This document shows positions 1 through 8,992 of a stretch of 64,000 bases of DNA, one piece after another. The notes below the pieces were generated by a model that had not been told where the DNA came from, searched no databases, and worked only from the letters and a program-made list of their open reading frames with translations. A program made the translations under genes and the position numbers. The stretch covers positions 248,001 through 312,000 of the forward strand of contig NZ_JACHXK010000006.1 of the NCBI RefSeq assembly GCF_014192105.1. The letters are read 5' to 3'. Position 1 is the stretch's first letter; each line of letters starts with the position of its first letter. The DNA is from Paenibacillus phyllosphaerae (GTDB lineage: Bacteria > Bacillota > Bacilli > Paenibacillales > Paenibacillaceae).

Positions 1-2
1 GA

Positions 3-2030
3 CCATCGGCATCCGCAGCTTCTGCCGCTCTTCTCCTAATTGGTATAGGCCTGCTAACGGGATGGGTTGCGGATCGTATCCACCATTATTGGAAGATGTG
101 GTCGATCAACCTAGTTATCATCACGCTCAGTACCTTGGGGTCATTCGGCGTCGTCTTACAATCGAGTAATCTGCCGCTATCCAACTTGTGGTGGTTAATT
201 GCTTTCCAAGCCGCTGGCGGTCTGTTCGTCTCCGGTTGCGTCTACTTCCTTAAGAATACGTATGATGAGCATTTTCTGAACCGCAAGCTGTACACGCTCA
301 TTCACTCGTTTCAACAGACGGATACCGTTCAAGATATTTACGAGAAAGCGCTGCGCGAATTGACAGACCTGTTCGAGTGCGAGAGGGCCAGCATCGTAAT
401 GGTCGATAATAACCGCTATACGTTAGCTGGGGTATTGACGAATGGAGAGTACGTGAACAATAGCGAGCGGATCGAACTCGGCGACATCTGGGGCCTCGTG
501 CATGCGATCGATGGCCGTTCAACGCTGTATCCGGATTGGACGATTGACCGGCCGGCCGGCAAACTCGATCATAACGCCTACTCGAGAGGCGTCCGCTCCT
601 CGATCCATGTGCCGATTAAACATAAGAGCCATGTCATTGGCTTAATGAATCTGGGGTCGTTCCGGCGGAATTTTTTCTCGGCGCACAAAATAAAATTCGT
701 CGAAGATCTGATGCCGAGCATCGGCATGGCGTTGGCGCTCAATGAAGCCGAAGCCCGGTTCGCTTCGATCGTGGAATCCAGTAACGACGGCATTATCATC
801 ACCGACGGCGATTTGAACATCGTCGCTTGGAATCAAGGGGCAACCGAAGTGTTCGGTTATATAGAATCCGAGATTATAGGCGTGTCCGTACGTAATCTCA
901 TGCCTGCTTATCTGAGAGAGCACTATGTGTCGATCATTCATGAACTGAGCAGCTTGAAAGGTGCGGCTGCTGCCGGGCGCAAGACCCGGGAAGGATTGGG
1001 ACTTCATAAGGACGGCACGCTCTTCCCGATCGAGCTGTCATTCACGAGCTGGGCTGCTTCGGGACAAATCTATTTCAGCAGCATCATTCGCAACATTACC
1101 GACCGCAAACGCGCGCAAGAAGAGATTCTTCGGCTTAAACAAGACCTGGCGGATACGATTCATTATCAGCATGGCATTACGCTCAAATACAAAAAGATGG
1201 ACGGTACGTTTATCTACACGCTGGCTGATGGTCAGATGCTGCAAGAAATCGGCTTCTCTCCCGAGACCGTAGTTGGACGCCCGATATCGGATGTGATTCC
1301 TCCGGCACTGAGCGGCGATTTGTACGAGAAGTACGAGAAGGCCTGGAACGGAGAAGGCGTCGAGTGCGAGATCGGCTACCGGCACAAAACGTTCTTGCTC
1401 ACCTTAAATCCGATATTCAAGGAGGGGAGCGTGAGCGAGGTCGTCGTCTCGATGAGCGACATGAGCGCGCGCAAGCAAGCCGAGGACAAGCTGATTGAAG
1501 CGAATCAGCGATTGGAGCGGTTATCGAACCGCGACGGATTGACGGGACTTGCCAATCGGAGAAGCTTTGATCATCAACTGGAACGCGCCCTCCGGGAAGG
1601 GTCCGATTCCGGGGTTCCGGTATCGCTGGTGCTGCTGGATATCGATTCGTTCAAGATCTATAACGATACGTACGGTCATCAGAAAGGCGACGCTTGCCTG
1701 AAACAGGTCGCGCGCATACTGGGGGAAACGGCCGAGCATCAAGGTTTCTTCGCCGCCCGTTATGGCGGAGAAGAATTCGCTTGCGTGATGCTTGGCGCGG
1801 ATGCGGCCGCGGCGCAGCAATTCGCAGAATTGGTCCGAGCAGAAGTGGCTCGGAAAGAAATGCCGAATGAACGTGCGACGATTCCATTCGTAACCGTAAG
1901 CATCGGGGTCGCCTCCTGGCACCGGGAAGGGGACGGCTTTCCGCCGGATATGGTCGAAATTGCGGATCAAGCGTTGTACGAAGCGAAGAAGACAGGACGC
2001 AATCGTGTGTCTAGGGGCAAGACCTGCTAA
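3..2030 (+). CDS. Membrane GAF-PAS-PAS-GGDEF diguanylate cyclase, 5' end outside window
   Basis: Likely makes cyclic di-GMP from two GTP in response to signals read by its sensor domains. The frame is open from base 3 with no stop before the ATG at 96. The extra 31 codons read as another hydrophobic segment (LLLIGIGLLTGW), so the true start lies outside the window and at least 675 residues are visible. Order seen: two or more membrane segments, a GAF domain (about nt 330-740), two PAS domains (about nt 750-1110 and 1140-1470), and a C-terminal GGDEF domain with the active-site motif GGEEF near nt 1764. I see no RxxD inhibitory site just before GGEEF. No EAL domain follows. It is the last gene of its unit, because a terminator overlaps its stop codon. 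Confidence 0.93.
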   Translation, partial: PSASAASAALLLIGIGLLTGWVADRIHHYWKMWSINLVIITLSTLGSFGVVLQSSNLPLSNLWWLIAFQAAGGLFVSGCVYFLKNTYDEHFLNRKLYTLIHSFQQTDTVQDIYEKALRELTDLFECERASIVMVDNNRYTLAGVLTNGEYVNNSERIELGDIWGLVHAIDGRSTLYPDWTIDRPAGKLDHNAYSRGVRSSIHVPIKHKSHVIGLMNLGSFRRNFFSAHKIKFVEDLMPSIGMALALNEAEARFASIVESSNDGIIITDGDLNIVAWNQGATEVFGYIESEIIGVSVRNLMPAYLREHYVSIIHELSSLKGAAAAGRKTREGLGLHKDGTLFPIELSFTSWAASGQIYFSSIIRNITDRKRAQEEILRLKQDLADTIHYQHGITLKYKKMDGTFIYTLADGQMLQEIGFSPETVVGRPISDVIPPALSGDLYEKYEKAWNGEGVECEIGYRHKTFLLTLNPIFKEGSVSEVVVSMSDMSARKQAEDKLIEANQRLERLSNRDGLTGLANRRSFDHQLERALREGSDSGVPVSLVLLDIDSFKIYNDTYGHQKGDACLKQVARILGETAEHQGFFAARYGGEEFACVMLGADAAAAQQFAELVRAEVARKEMPNERATIPFVTVSIGVASWHREGDGFPPDMVEIADQALYEAKKTGRNRVSRGKTC

Positions 2031-2050
2031 TTTGAGGCAGGTCTTTTTTT
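2021..2050 (+). terminator. Rho-independent terminator of the cyclase gene
   Basis: Seven-base-pair stem GACCTGC/GCAGGTC with a 9-nt loop followed by seven T. The left arm contains the last codons and the stop of the cyclase gene. Confidence 0.85.
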
Positions 2051-2138
2051 GTTGTTGCCGGATGGACGTTTGATGAAAAAGAAAACGGGAGGGAAGGATA
2101 TATCGTGGTAGTTTGATAACGGAAAAAGAGGTGCGACC

Positions 2139-3239
2139 ATGAAATGGAAAGCAATTGGAGTCATGTCCGTATGCAGCGTCTTACTGGTCTCTTGTTCGGG
2201 AGGTCAGGAACGGGCTGCTCAGCGTCAAGAAGCGTCGCAGCAATATGCCCGAAGTTTGGTGCAAGATCGGTTGAACGTTACGCCGAATCAGACGAGGCAG
2301 CCGAATGAGTCGCGGATGCAGCCCATGCAGACGCAGAATCAGGCACAGATCAGGACGAATCAAGCAGGAGGCGGGAACGGATTCCAAGCGCTGGCTGTAG
2401 CCAATGGCGAGAAAATACAAGTGACGCCGCTTATGCGCGACGGAGAGGTATGGATCCCGCTCGAGCAAATCGCCAATCATTACGATTATAACTATGATTG
2501 GGATGCGGACGACAAGAAAGTTACGATCGGCGAAACCGATGTGTTGTTCGAGCTTGAAGTAGACAGCTACAACGCGAAGAATGGGGATAATACCATCACG
2601 CTGCACAAACCGCCGGTGCTGCAGAATAACCAAGTGTACCTGGAGATCAGCTCATTCGCTCAGCTATGGCAGACGCAAGCCGCTTGGGATGAAGCCTCGC
2701 AATCGGTCGTAATTTCGCCTAAAGTGGATACGCCTTCTCCCGGCAAACCACCGGTCACAACAACGCCTGATACGGGAACGGATACAGGTACTGGCGATGG
2801 CACGGGCGCAGGCGATGCCGGGACAGGTGAAGGTACGCAGGCTGCGCAAGGAAAAGCTGGAGAGGTCATCACGTTCGCCAAAAAGTTCATGGGCACGCCG
2901 TATCTATGGGCAGCGGGGCCGTATGAGACGACCAAGAAATTCGACTGCTCCTCGTATATGCAATACATATACAAGCATATCGGGATTAAGCTGCCGCGTT
3001 CATCGCGGGCGCAATCTACCGTCGGCCAACTCGTGGCCAGGGACGCGCTTCAGCCGGGGGACATCGTCTTCTTCTATACGCCAGGCCGCTACACGAGCAA
3101 TAAGATCGTCGGCCATGTCGGCATGTATATCGGCAACAACCAGGTGATCCATACGACGAACAAGCCGGGGGTCACGATTGCTCCGCTGAACGGTTCGCTG
3201 GAGAAACGTTATTTGTGGTCGCGCAGAGTAATACAGTAA
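2139..3239 (+). CDS. NlpC/P60 peptidoglycan hydrolase lipoprotein
   Basis: Predicted cell-wall endopeptidase of the NlpC/P60 family, 366 aa, anchored outside the membrane. The N-terminus is a lipoprotein signal with lipobox LVSC around residue 19. A Gln/Asn-rich linker follows, then a region like the copper-amine-oxidase N-terminal stalk domain (about 85-195), a Gly/Thr/Pro-rich linker, and NlpC/P60 at about 240-366. The catalytic Cys is in FDCSSYMQ (about 270), the His in GHVGMYIG (about 325), and a third polar residue in VIHTT. The ribosome site AGAGGTG lies 5-10 nt before the ATG. The gene stands alone between two terminators. Confidence 0.92.
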   Translation: MKWKAIGVMSVCSVLLVSCSGGQERAAQRQEASQQYARSLVQDRLNVTPNQTRQPNESRMQPMQTQNQAQIRTNQAGGGNGFQALAVANGEKIQVTPLMRDGEVWIPLEQIANHYDYNYDWDADDKKVTIGETDVLFELEVDSYNAKNGDNTITLHKPPVLQNNQVYLEISSFAQLWQTQAAWDEASQSVVISPKVDTPSPGKPPVTTTPDTGTDTGTGDGTGAGDAGTGEGTQAAQGKAGEVITFAKKFMGTPYLWAAGPYETTKKFDCSSYMQYIYKHIGIKLPRSSRAQSTVGQLVARDALQPGDIVFFYTPGRYTSNKIVGHVGMYIGNNQVIHTTNKPGVTIAPLNGSLEKRYLWSRRVIQ

Positions 3240-3257
3240 GCAGTGGTTAAGTGAAAA

Positions 3258-3287
3258 GGGAATGCCGCGCTGGCATTCCCTTTTTTT
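3258..3287 (+). terminator. Rho-independent terminator after NlpC/P60 gene
   Basis: Perfect 9-bp stem GGGAATGCC/GGCATTCCC, 5-nt loop, then seven T. Confidence 0.93.
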
Positions 3288-3299
3288 GTCGTCTAAATA

Positions 3300-3375
3300 T
3301 TGACAACACAGTAACTGTCGTGTATATAATAACACATAGATATTAACAAGTAGATAATAACTAAAAGATAAAATC
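3300..3375 (+). promoter_or_regulatory. Promoter with candidate operators of the NrtR-type regulator
   Basis: TTGACA at 3300-3305 and TATAAT at 3325-3330 (19-nt spacer) form a promoter. Between them is the perfect palindrome ACAGTAACTGT (3308-3318). Starting about at the predicted transcription start are three imperfect direct repeats at an exact 14-base period: TAGATATTAAC (3337-3347), TAGATAATAAC (3351-3361) and AAGATAAAATC (3365-3375). They end right at the ribosome site, as a repressor roadblock would. The assignment to the downstream regulator is inference. Confidence 0.6.
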
Positions 3376-3386
3376 AGGTGATGACA

Positions 3387-4295
3387 ATGACAATTCATGA
3401 TGAGCGTGATCGCAATGGGTTAACGGAGTCGGAGTTTCTGGAATCGTATGATGTTTCGAACTATGATCGACCCTCGGTTACCGTCGACATGCTTATTTTT
3501 ACCGTCATGGATAAAGAGCAGGAGAACTTCAGGAAGCTGCCGGAGAAGTCGCTGCAGCTGCTGCTCATTAAGCGCGGCGAACATCCTTATCTGGGGCAAT
3601 GGGCGCTGCCCGGCGGTTTCGTCGCTCCGCATGAAAGCTTGGACGAAGGCGCGGCGCGCGAACTGTATAGCGAGACGAACATACGCGACATCTATATGGA
3701 GCAGCTGTATACCTGGGGGGACGTTGGCCGCGATCCACGAACGCGCGTCATAAGCTGTTCGTACTTGGCGCTTGTGGACCGCACGGCATTACAAGTGCAA
3801 GCCGGCGACGATGCAGACGATGCACAGTGGTTCGAGGTCGGCTACCGCGTCCTCCAGGAGAAGAAGACGAATCTCGCAGAAGGCTGGGAGCTGGAGAAGA
3901 TTGTGCAGCTGACGCTGACTCATGGTTCTACGCGACTGACCGCTACCGTGAAGCTCGTCGAGACGATCTCGGATCGGAAGTCCGTACTTCGAAGGGAGAT
4001 TGTCGAATCGAAAGGGATCGGCTTCGACCATGCGAAGATCATCGAATACGCCATTGGACGGCTGCGGAACAAGATCGAGTATACGGACATCGCCTTCTAC
4101 CTGATGCCGCACCTGTTTACGTTGACTGCCCTGCAACAGGTGTATGAAGTGATTCTGGGCAAAGAATTGCTTGCCGCCGCATTCCGCAGGAAGATAGCGC
4201 CAATGGTGTTGGAGACGAACGAATTGACGAAGGATGCCGGACACCGGCCATCCAAATTATATCGGTTCGATCCGAATTGGAACCGTACGTTCTGA
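3387..4295 (+). CDS. NrtR-type Nudix-domain transcriptional regulator
   Basis: Regulator of NAD or ADP-ribose metabolism by family: an N-terminal Nudix fold (about 20-150) that binds ADP-ribose-like ligands, and a C-terminal winged helix (about 210-290). The Nudix box reads as REL followed by YSETNI where the catalytic consensus is RExxEExG, so an essential Glu and the Gly are changed. This fits a sensor rather than an active hydrolase. I chose ATG 3387 (302 aa) over the earlier GTG 3378 and ATG 3381 because AGGTG at 3376-3380 is 6 nt upstream of 3387. It heads a module with PARG and ARH genes and probably represses it through the repeats in its leader. Confidence 0.82.
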   Translation: MTIHDERDRNGLTESEFLESYDVSNYDRPSVTVDMLIFTVMDKEQENFRKLPEKSLQLLLIKRGEHPYLGQWALPGGFVAPHESLDEGAARELYSETNIRDIYMEQLYTWGDVGRDPRTRVISCSYLALVDRTALQVQAGDDADDAQWFEVGYRVLQEKKTNLAEGWELEKIVQLTLTHGSTRLTATVKLVETISDRKSVLRREIVESKGIGFDHAKIIEYAIGRLRNKIEYTDIAFYLMPHLFTLTALQQVYEVILGKELLAAAFRRKIAPMVLETNELTKDAGHRPSKLYRFDPNWNRTF

Positions 4296-4345
4296 AGATG
4301 GCGGGGAACCGTCTGAATACGAGAGAGCAAGAGGAGGAGTGAGTG

Positions 4346-5224
4346 ATGAAATCATCCGCACCGGGAAGAGAAGCGCGAGCCGTGCTGGCTGAACAGACGC
4401 TGGAAATTATCGATAGAGGCGCATACACGAACGCTCAAGGGAAGACCGTTACGATCCGTGATGAGGTGGAGGCGGCCAAACGCGATTCATGGCTTTATCG
4501 GCCAGCCCAGCTGCCTACTATTCGCGAAGAGGCGGAGCGTCTTCTATTAGCCGAACAGACAGACGCAACGGTTGATGCACCGATCATTGAAGTAACGGAG
4601 GAATCGACGCTTGAAGCTGCGCGCCGGCTGACGGGCAAGCAAGGGCTGCGCGATACGCTCTGTCTTAATTTTGCCTCGGCCAAAAATCCCGGAGGCGGCT
4701 TCATGGGCGGCAGCCAAGCACAGGAAGAAAGCCTGGCCCGGTCTTCCGCGTTGTATCCGTGCATTGCGCAAATGGAAGAGATGTATGCGCACAATCGTCA
4801 GCTCCGGACCTGCCTATATTCGGATTATATGATCTATTCGCCGAAGGTGCCCGTATTTCGCGATGACCGCGGTTTGTTGCTGGCGGAACCGTACGAGGTC
4901 TCTATTATAACGGCCCCTGCGGTTAATGCCGGCGTCGTTCGCGAACGCGAGCCACACAATATCGCTTCGATTGCTCCGGTCATGCTCGACCGAATTCGTT
5001 ACCTGCTCGCAGTTGCCGGAACCCGCCGCGAGCGCGCCATCGTGCTTGGCGCTTATGGCTGTGGCGTATTCAGGAACAATCCTGCCGATGTGGCCGCGAT
5101 GTTCAGGCAAGTACTCATTGAAGAGCAGTATCGGCTCCTGTTCGACCACGTTACTTTCGCAATATTCGATCGATCCGCAGATCAACAAGTCTTACATGCG
5201 TTCAAAGCGCAGTTCGAACGTTAA
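4346..5224 (+). CDS. Microbial-type PARG (DUF2263 / TIGR02452 family)
   Basis: Predicted poly(ADP-ribose) glycohydrolase of the microbial type, 292 aa, expected to remove ADP-ribose from modified macromolecules in the cytoplasm. The diagnostic macrodomain loop is present: NPGGGFMGGSQAQEE around nt 4685-4730 carries the GGG-x(6-8)-QEE signature with the catalytic Glu pair. A second typical motif is VLGAYGCGVFRNNP near nt 5045. The ribosome site AGGAGGAG (4332-4339) is 6 nt before ATG 4346; the GTG at 4343 is too close. It sits 50 nt after the regulator and 41 nt before the ARH gene, so all three are probably one unit. The in vivo substrate is unknown. Confidence 0.88.
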   Translation: MKSSAPGREARAVLAEQTLEIIDRGAYTNAQGKTVTIRDEVEAAKRDSWLYRPAQLPTIREEAERLLLAEQTDATVDAPIIEVTEESTLEAARRLTGKQGLRDTLCLNFASAKNPGGGFMGGSQAQEESLARSSALYPCIAQMEEMYAHNRQLRTCLYSDYMIYSPKVPVFRDDRGLLLAEPYEVSIITAPAVNAGVVREREPHNIASIAPVMLDRIRYLLAVAGTRRERAIVLGAYGCGVFRNNPADVAAMFRQVLIEEQYRLLFDHVTFAIFDRSADQQVLHAFKAQFER

Positions 5225-5265
5225 TTCGTTACGGTGTAGTGCAAGTTGGGGAGGAGTTGACCACG

Positions 5266-6162
5266 ATGGAGGAAACATTATTCAATCGGATGAAAGGCGG
5301 ACTGTTCGGTGTCGCCGTCGGCGATGCCCTGGGCGGCACGACCGAGTTCATGTCAGCTTGGGAGATCAAGCAGAAGCACGGTTATCTCGATCAGATTGTA
5401 GGAGGCGGCGTGTGGCGGCTTGAGCCGGGTGAAGTGACGGATGACACGATGATGACGTTATGCGTAGCGGAGGGGATTCTCGAAGAGCCCGATCAGCCTT
5501 ATAAGCCGATCGGCGATTATTTCATGAAGTGGTTCCAATCGAATCCGAAAGATATCGGCAACATCATACGCGCCGTTTTTCATCGCTACGAGGGGGATTG
5601 GTTCGAAGCCGCATTGGTCGTCCATGAGGACTTCCATGGCCGCAGCGCTGGCAATGGTTCGTTAATGCGCTGCCTGCCGGTTGCGCTGATCTATCCTCGT
5701 CTGGCAGAGATGGAGCGTATCACTCATATGCAATCGAAGATGACCCATTATGATGACCGCTGTAACGAAGCGTGCCGGATCTATAACCGCATCGCGTATC
5801 GCCTATTGAACGGGGAGGAGCTTCGAGCCGCTAGCCGAACGGAAATTCAAGGCAGCGAATACGAGGATATTGAAGCTGCAGGGCCAGCGTGCGAGACGAG
5901 CGGGTACGTCGTCGATACGTTCCGTTGGGTGCTGCATGCCCTGCTTACTACCGGATCTTTCGCCGAGGCGGTGGAACTCGCGGCCAATGAGGGCGGGGAC
6001 TCGGATACGATCGGCGCGATTGCGGGCGGCCTTGCCGGCATCTATTACGGATATGATGGAATTCCGGGCAAGTATGCGGATAAGCTCCTCATGAAGTATC
6101 GTCTGGCGATGTTGGCTGAACGGATGATGACGTTGCGCACAGCACTTGCTGCTAGAGTATGA
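5266..6162 (+). CDS. ADP-ribosylglycohydrolase (DraG/ARH family)
   Basis: Predicted hydrolase that cleaves ADP-ribose from proteins or small molecules using two divalent metal ions, 298 aa, all-helical ARH fold. Seen: N-terminal AVGDALGGTTEF, the metal-binding EVTDDTMM (about nt 5431) and the C-terminal GGDSDTIGAIAGGLAG (about nt 5992), all standard for the family. ATG 5266 is preferred over GTG 5239 because the ribosome site GGGGAGGAG (5248-5256) lies inside the longer frame, 9 nt before the ATG. Together with the PARG it gives the locus two unrelated ADP-ribose erasers under one ADP-ribose-type sensor. No ADP-ribosyltransferase gene is visible next to it. Confidence 0.9.
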   Translation: MEETLFNRMKGGLFGVAVGDALGGTTEFMSAWEIKQKHGYLDQIVGGGVWRLEPGEVTDDTMMTLCVAEGILEEPDQPYKPIGDYFMKWFQSNPKDIGNIIRAVFHRYEGDWFEAALVVHEDFHGRSAGNGSLMRCLPVALIYPRLAEMERITHMQSKMTHYDDRCNEACRIYNRIAYRLLNGEELRAASRTEIQGSEYEDIEAAGPACETSGYVVDTFRWVLHALLTTGSFAEAVELAANEGGDSDTIGAIAGGLAGIYYGYDGIPGKYADKLLMKYRLAMLAERMMTLRTALAARV

Positions 6163-6258
6163 TTGAATGAAAGTGAAGTTTGATATGCCATGCTTGCAAC
6201 AACGCGACAGATTCGGACGTCTGGAATAACATACCAATGAGAACGGGATGGGATACGG

Positions 6259-7263
6259 ATGACGGATCGTCGAAGGAAGATGAGGCATGGCATACTCGTT
6301 GTATGGGTTGGGCTGGCGCTGGTCGGGGCCGGGTGCGAAAGTCCGACGTCGTCTCAAGTTAAGCCGTCTCCATCACAACAACAGACGCCGCCGCTATCGG
6401 ATGCGGGGGATACGCCAGAGCTTCCCGTGACAGAATCGTTCGTTGAGGCCACGTTCCAGGACTTCGACTTGCCGGCGGCCTGGAAATTGTTGTATCAAGG
6501 GACGCATGAAACAGCTGACAGGACCTATACGTTATATGAATACGAGTGGCAAGGAGAAGGCCGGCCGGCAATCGATTCATGGCTGCGTGCGGAAGCAGAG
6601 CGGTTGATGGGGAAGCTTACGGAACGTTACTCCTACCAAGCCGATGCGAGCATCGATCTTATGATCGAACTACCGACCGGGCAAGGTACGCGGCTCATTA
6701 GTTCATATACGCAGACGATTATGGGCAGCGAACGTCTCGTCATCGAAGAGACATTGCTCGAGCAGCCGACGGCCATAGGCGCCGATTATGAAGACCATGC
6801 GCTTGTGCTCTACATGCCGAACCGAAGCGGAACCGCCGATCGGGTCTTCAAGGGCGAGTATGAGCATCAGCATACCGATATCTATTTGGTTTATTTCTAC
6901 AGCCAAGCGTTCTTCGAGGAGTTGACCCGTCAGAAGCGAATGCCGATCGAGGTTCGGTATAGGCTGGGCGAAACGGATTATGAGGTCGGTTACTTCAATG
7001 CGAACGGTGAATCTATATTCCCGGAAGAGCTGACGGAAGAGAATCGGGATCAATACGTGTTCGGCGTACAGCTGAGCGCAGACTTTCTCCCGCAGCAAGC
7101 CGATCTGCGGCAGCAGTTGTTATTCTATTGGGCCAAAACGATCCTGCTCGGCGATAAGGCGCATTCGCGTACGCTCATCGGTAATGAGCAGATCCATTTT
7201 TTGAAGAAAGGGAAAATCCTCGCCTCCTTCTCGGTGAAGGATGTGATGGAGGGATCGAGTTAG
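6259..7263 (+). CDS. Putative lipoprotein of unknown function
   Basis: A 334-aa exported protein I do not recognise. The N-terminus is basic, then hydrophobic (ILVVWVGLALVGAGC), with a Cys suited to lipid attachment followed by a Ser/Pro/Gln-rich linker, so a lipoprotein on the outer face of the membrane is likely. The rest is polar and rich in Tyr and Glu without membrane segments. The start is uncertain: ATG 6259 has only a weak ribosome site, while ATG 6280 has AAGGA too close (2 nt) but gives a tidier signal peptide. The gene is followed by a decayed remnant of similar polar character. Confidence 0.65.
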   Translation: MTDRRRKMRHGILVVWVGLALVGAGCESPTSSQVKPSPSQQQTPPLSDAGDTPELPVTESFVEATFQDFDLPAAWKLLYQGTHETADRTYTLYEYEWQGEGRPAIDSWLRAEAERLMGKLTERYSYQADASIDLMIELPTGQGTRLISSYTQTIMGSERLVIEETLLEQPTAIGADYEDHALVLYMPNRSGTADRVFKGEYEHQHTDIYLVYFYSQAFFEELTRQKRMPIEVRYRLGETDYEVGYFNANGESIFPEELTEENRDQYVFGVQLSADFLPQQADLRQQLLFYWAKTILLGDKAHSRTLIGNEQIHFLKKGKILASFSVKDVMEGSS

Positions 7264-7282
7264 CCCGCGCGTTCATGATCCA

Positions 7283-7764
7283 ATGGCATGGCAAGGACAG
7301 AATCTGTTTGGATTTGCTTTAACCGAGGTTCGGGACCGGCTGATTAAGTAGGTCGCCGAGAACCTTCTGAGCTTGAAGACGGAGGGGATATCGAGCTTAA
7401 AGTTGAACGAGTCAGTAAGTTGCTGGATATTTACCCCTGGTATACGTACAATATCACCTATAAGAAGAAGGGCGACAGCATGGTGTTTGCCAACGCCAGG
7501 CGAGTGAGCGATTCTGAAGAATACTTGGATTTCGAATTGTTCGAGGCAGAGATTGTGAACACGAAGTCCAACTGTGGGAGCGTGACACGAAGTTGGAAGA
7601 GCTCGCCTTCTTCATTGATCCGTCTCCGCTTGTAAGTGGAGCTGATCTTGGAGGCGAGGACACAGCGAGTACATATAACGCGAACTATTGCCTCATCTAC
7701 AGCCGAAGCGCCGGGATGAACGAGTTGACGAAAGACACGAAGTATCGGTATAACATGAAGTGAC
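7283..7764 (+). pseudogene. Frameshifted remnant of an unknown protein gene
   Basis: Three consecutive open stretches in different frames read as one protein. ATG 7283 begins MAWQGQNLFGFALTEV and stops at TAG 7349. From about 7350 another frame runs through IELKVERVSKLLDIYPWYT to VNTKS near 7570. After that the frame changes again, and LWERDTKLEELAFFID continues to the stop at 7762-7764. At the second break, one extra C in the run tccaac would restore the frame. The codon pattern and peptide character look genuine. Either the gene is decayed or there are assembly errors. I do not recognise the family. Confidence 0.5.
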
Positions 7765-7781
7765 AAAAGGAGAGGAAGACC

Positions 7782-8552
7782 ATGGCAATTACACATGTAA
7801 CCATAGTGACAGGTGCTTCGAGAGGGTTAGGCGAAGCGCTCACGCAGCGGCTGCTTGCGCCGAACCATCAGCTCGTCTGCCTTGCGCGCAAGCGTAATGA
7901 AGCGTTGCTGCAGCAAGCCGCAACGCTCGGGGTACAGCTGACTTGGGTGGAGCAGGATTTGGCCGAACTGACGGAGAGCGGCGGCGCCGAAGCGTTCATG
8001 AAGGAGCTGCTGAGCAGAACCGCATATCAATCCGCGGCGCACATCAGGCTGATTAACAATGCCGGCATGCTCGATCCGATCGGCGCGGCTTCTTCCAACG
8101 CATCCGAAGACGTTGCCCGTCATATCGCGGTTAACCTGACGGCGCCGCTTGTACTGTCTGCGGCATTCTTGCGGGAGACGGAACATCTGTCGTCGGACAA
8201 GCGGCTGATGCAAATCTCGTCGGGAGCGGGCCGCCATCCGTATGCGGGCTGGAGCGCCTACTGCGCGACCAAGGCGGGGCTCGATCATTTCTCCCGCTGC
8301 GTGAAGTTGGAACAAGAAGGGCTGCCTCATGGCGCGCGAATCGCGTCGGTTGCACCCGGCGTTATCGATACGGCGATGCAGGCGACGATTCGATCGGCAG
8401 GGGAAGAGCGTTTTCCGAGCCATGCCCGATTCGTGGAGATGTATGAGACCGGCAGTCTGACTTTGCCGCAGGAAGCAGCGGGCAAGCTAATCGCGTATTT
8501 GGAGGATGACCGCTTCGGCGAAGAGGTCATCGCAGATATCCGCAACTGGTAG
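7782..8552 (+). CDS. Short-chain dehydrogenase/reductase, benzil-reductase (YueD) like
   Basis: NAD(P)-dependent oxidoreductase of the classical SDR family, 256 aa. Seen: the nucleotide-binding TGASRGLG near the N-terminus, the structural NNAG (about nt 8055), and the catalytic Ser in ISSGAGRH with YCATK (Tyr and Lys, about nt 8260-8274). The overall sequence resembles (S)-benzoin-forming benzil reductases of bacilli, but the true substrate cannot be read from the sequence. AAGGAGAGG precedes the ATG at good spacing. Single gene; a possible terminator lies at 8669-8690. Confidence 0.85.
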   Translation: MAITHVTIVTGASRGLGEALTQRLLAPNHQLVCLARKRNEALLQQAATLGVQLTWVEQDLAELTESGGAEAFMKELLSRTAYQSAAHIRLINNAGMLDPIGAASSNASEDVARHIAVNLTAPLVLSAAFLRETEHLSSDKRLMQISSGAGRHPYAGWSAYCATKAGLDHFSRCVKLEQEGLPHGARIASVAPGVIDTAMQATIRSAGEERFPSHARFVEMYETGSLTLPQEAAGKLIAYLEDDRFGEEVIADIRNW

Positions 8553-8642
8553 CACAAAAGGGTTACCCTGGTCTCGACAGCCTTTCTTATATCTATATCA
8601 TATAACACGACACCGCGTTAATGCTTTATTATAAACGGTTGC

Positions 8643-8972
8643 TTATGAAAATACCGAGAGCCACTCCGATCCGCCTATTGGCGGATTTTTGTATTTTAAT
8701 CCGCTGCCGAAGTAGAGCGCTCCCCATGTCGGCTCCGCAACTTCCCGAATCCGCATTCCAGTCGTCCCCAAAAGCAGGAGGGGCGACAGAACTTTGGGAT
8801 GCTCTTTATAATAGGCCATCGTGATAACTATATCTTGGGCATTAATATCCCGCTCGGGCTTTTCCTCCTTCTTTACATTTACTGCGGCAAGTCCGGGACT
8901 GAGATCCTTCCGAAGGTACTGCTTCTTAAAGCACCAGGTTAGAAATGAACGGATATGAACGATTCTCTTTAC
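8643..8972 (-). pseudogene. Tyrosine recombinase (phage-type integrase) fragment
   Basis: On the minus strand the frame between stop TAA (8973-8975) and stop TAA (8643-8645) reads 109 codons that look like the middle of a tyrosine recombinase. It has the end of the core-binding domain (VHIRSFLTWCFKKQYLRKDL), a proline-rich linker region, then the start of the catalytic domain with LLLLGTTGMRIREVAE, which holds the first catalytic Arg. There is no start codon at the proper place, and the HxxR and catalytic Tyr regions are missing. It is therefore a dead fragment. It directly borders the denitrification genes. Confidence 0.7.
8669..8690 (+). terminator. Possible Rho-independent terminator
   Basis: Perfect 7-bp stem ATCCGCC/GGCGGAT with loop TATT, then TTTTTG. 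It lies 117 nt after the SDR gene and inside the integrase fragment on the other strand. Confidence 0.55.
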
Positions 8973-8992
8973 TTAGGAATTCCCCATGTCAA

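Noticed and set aside
8621-8824. 67-codon plus-strand frame
   Set aside because: It is the antisense shadow of the integrase fragment, which reads far better.
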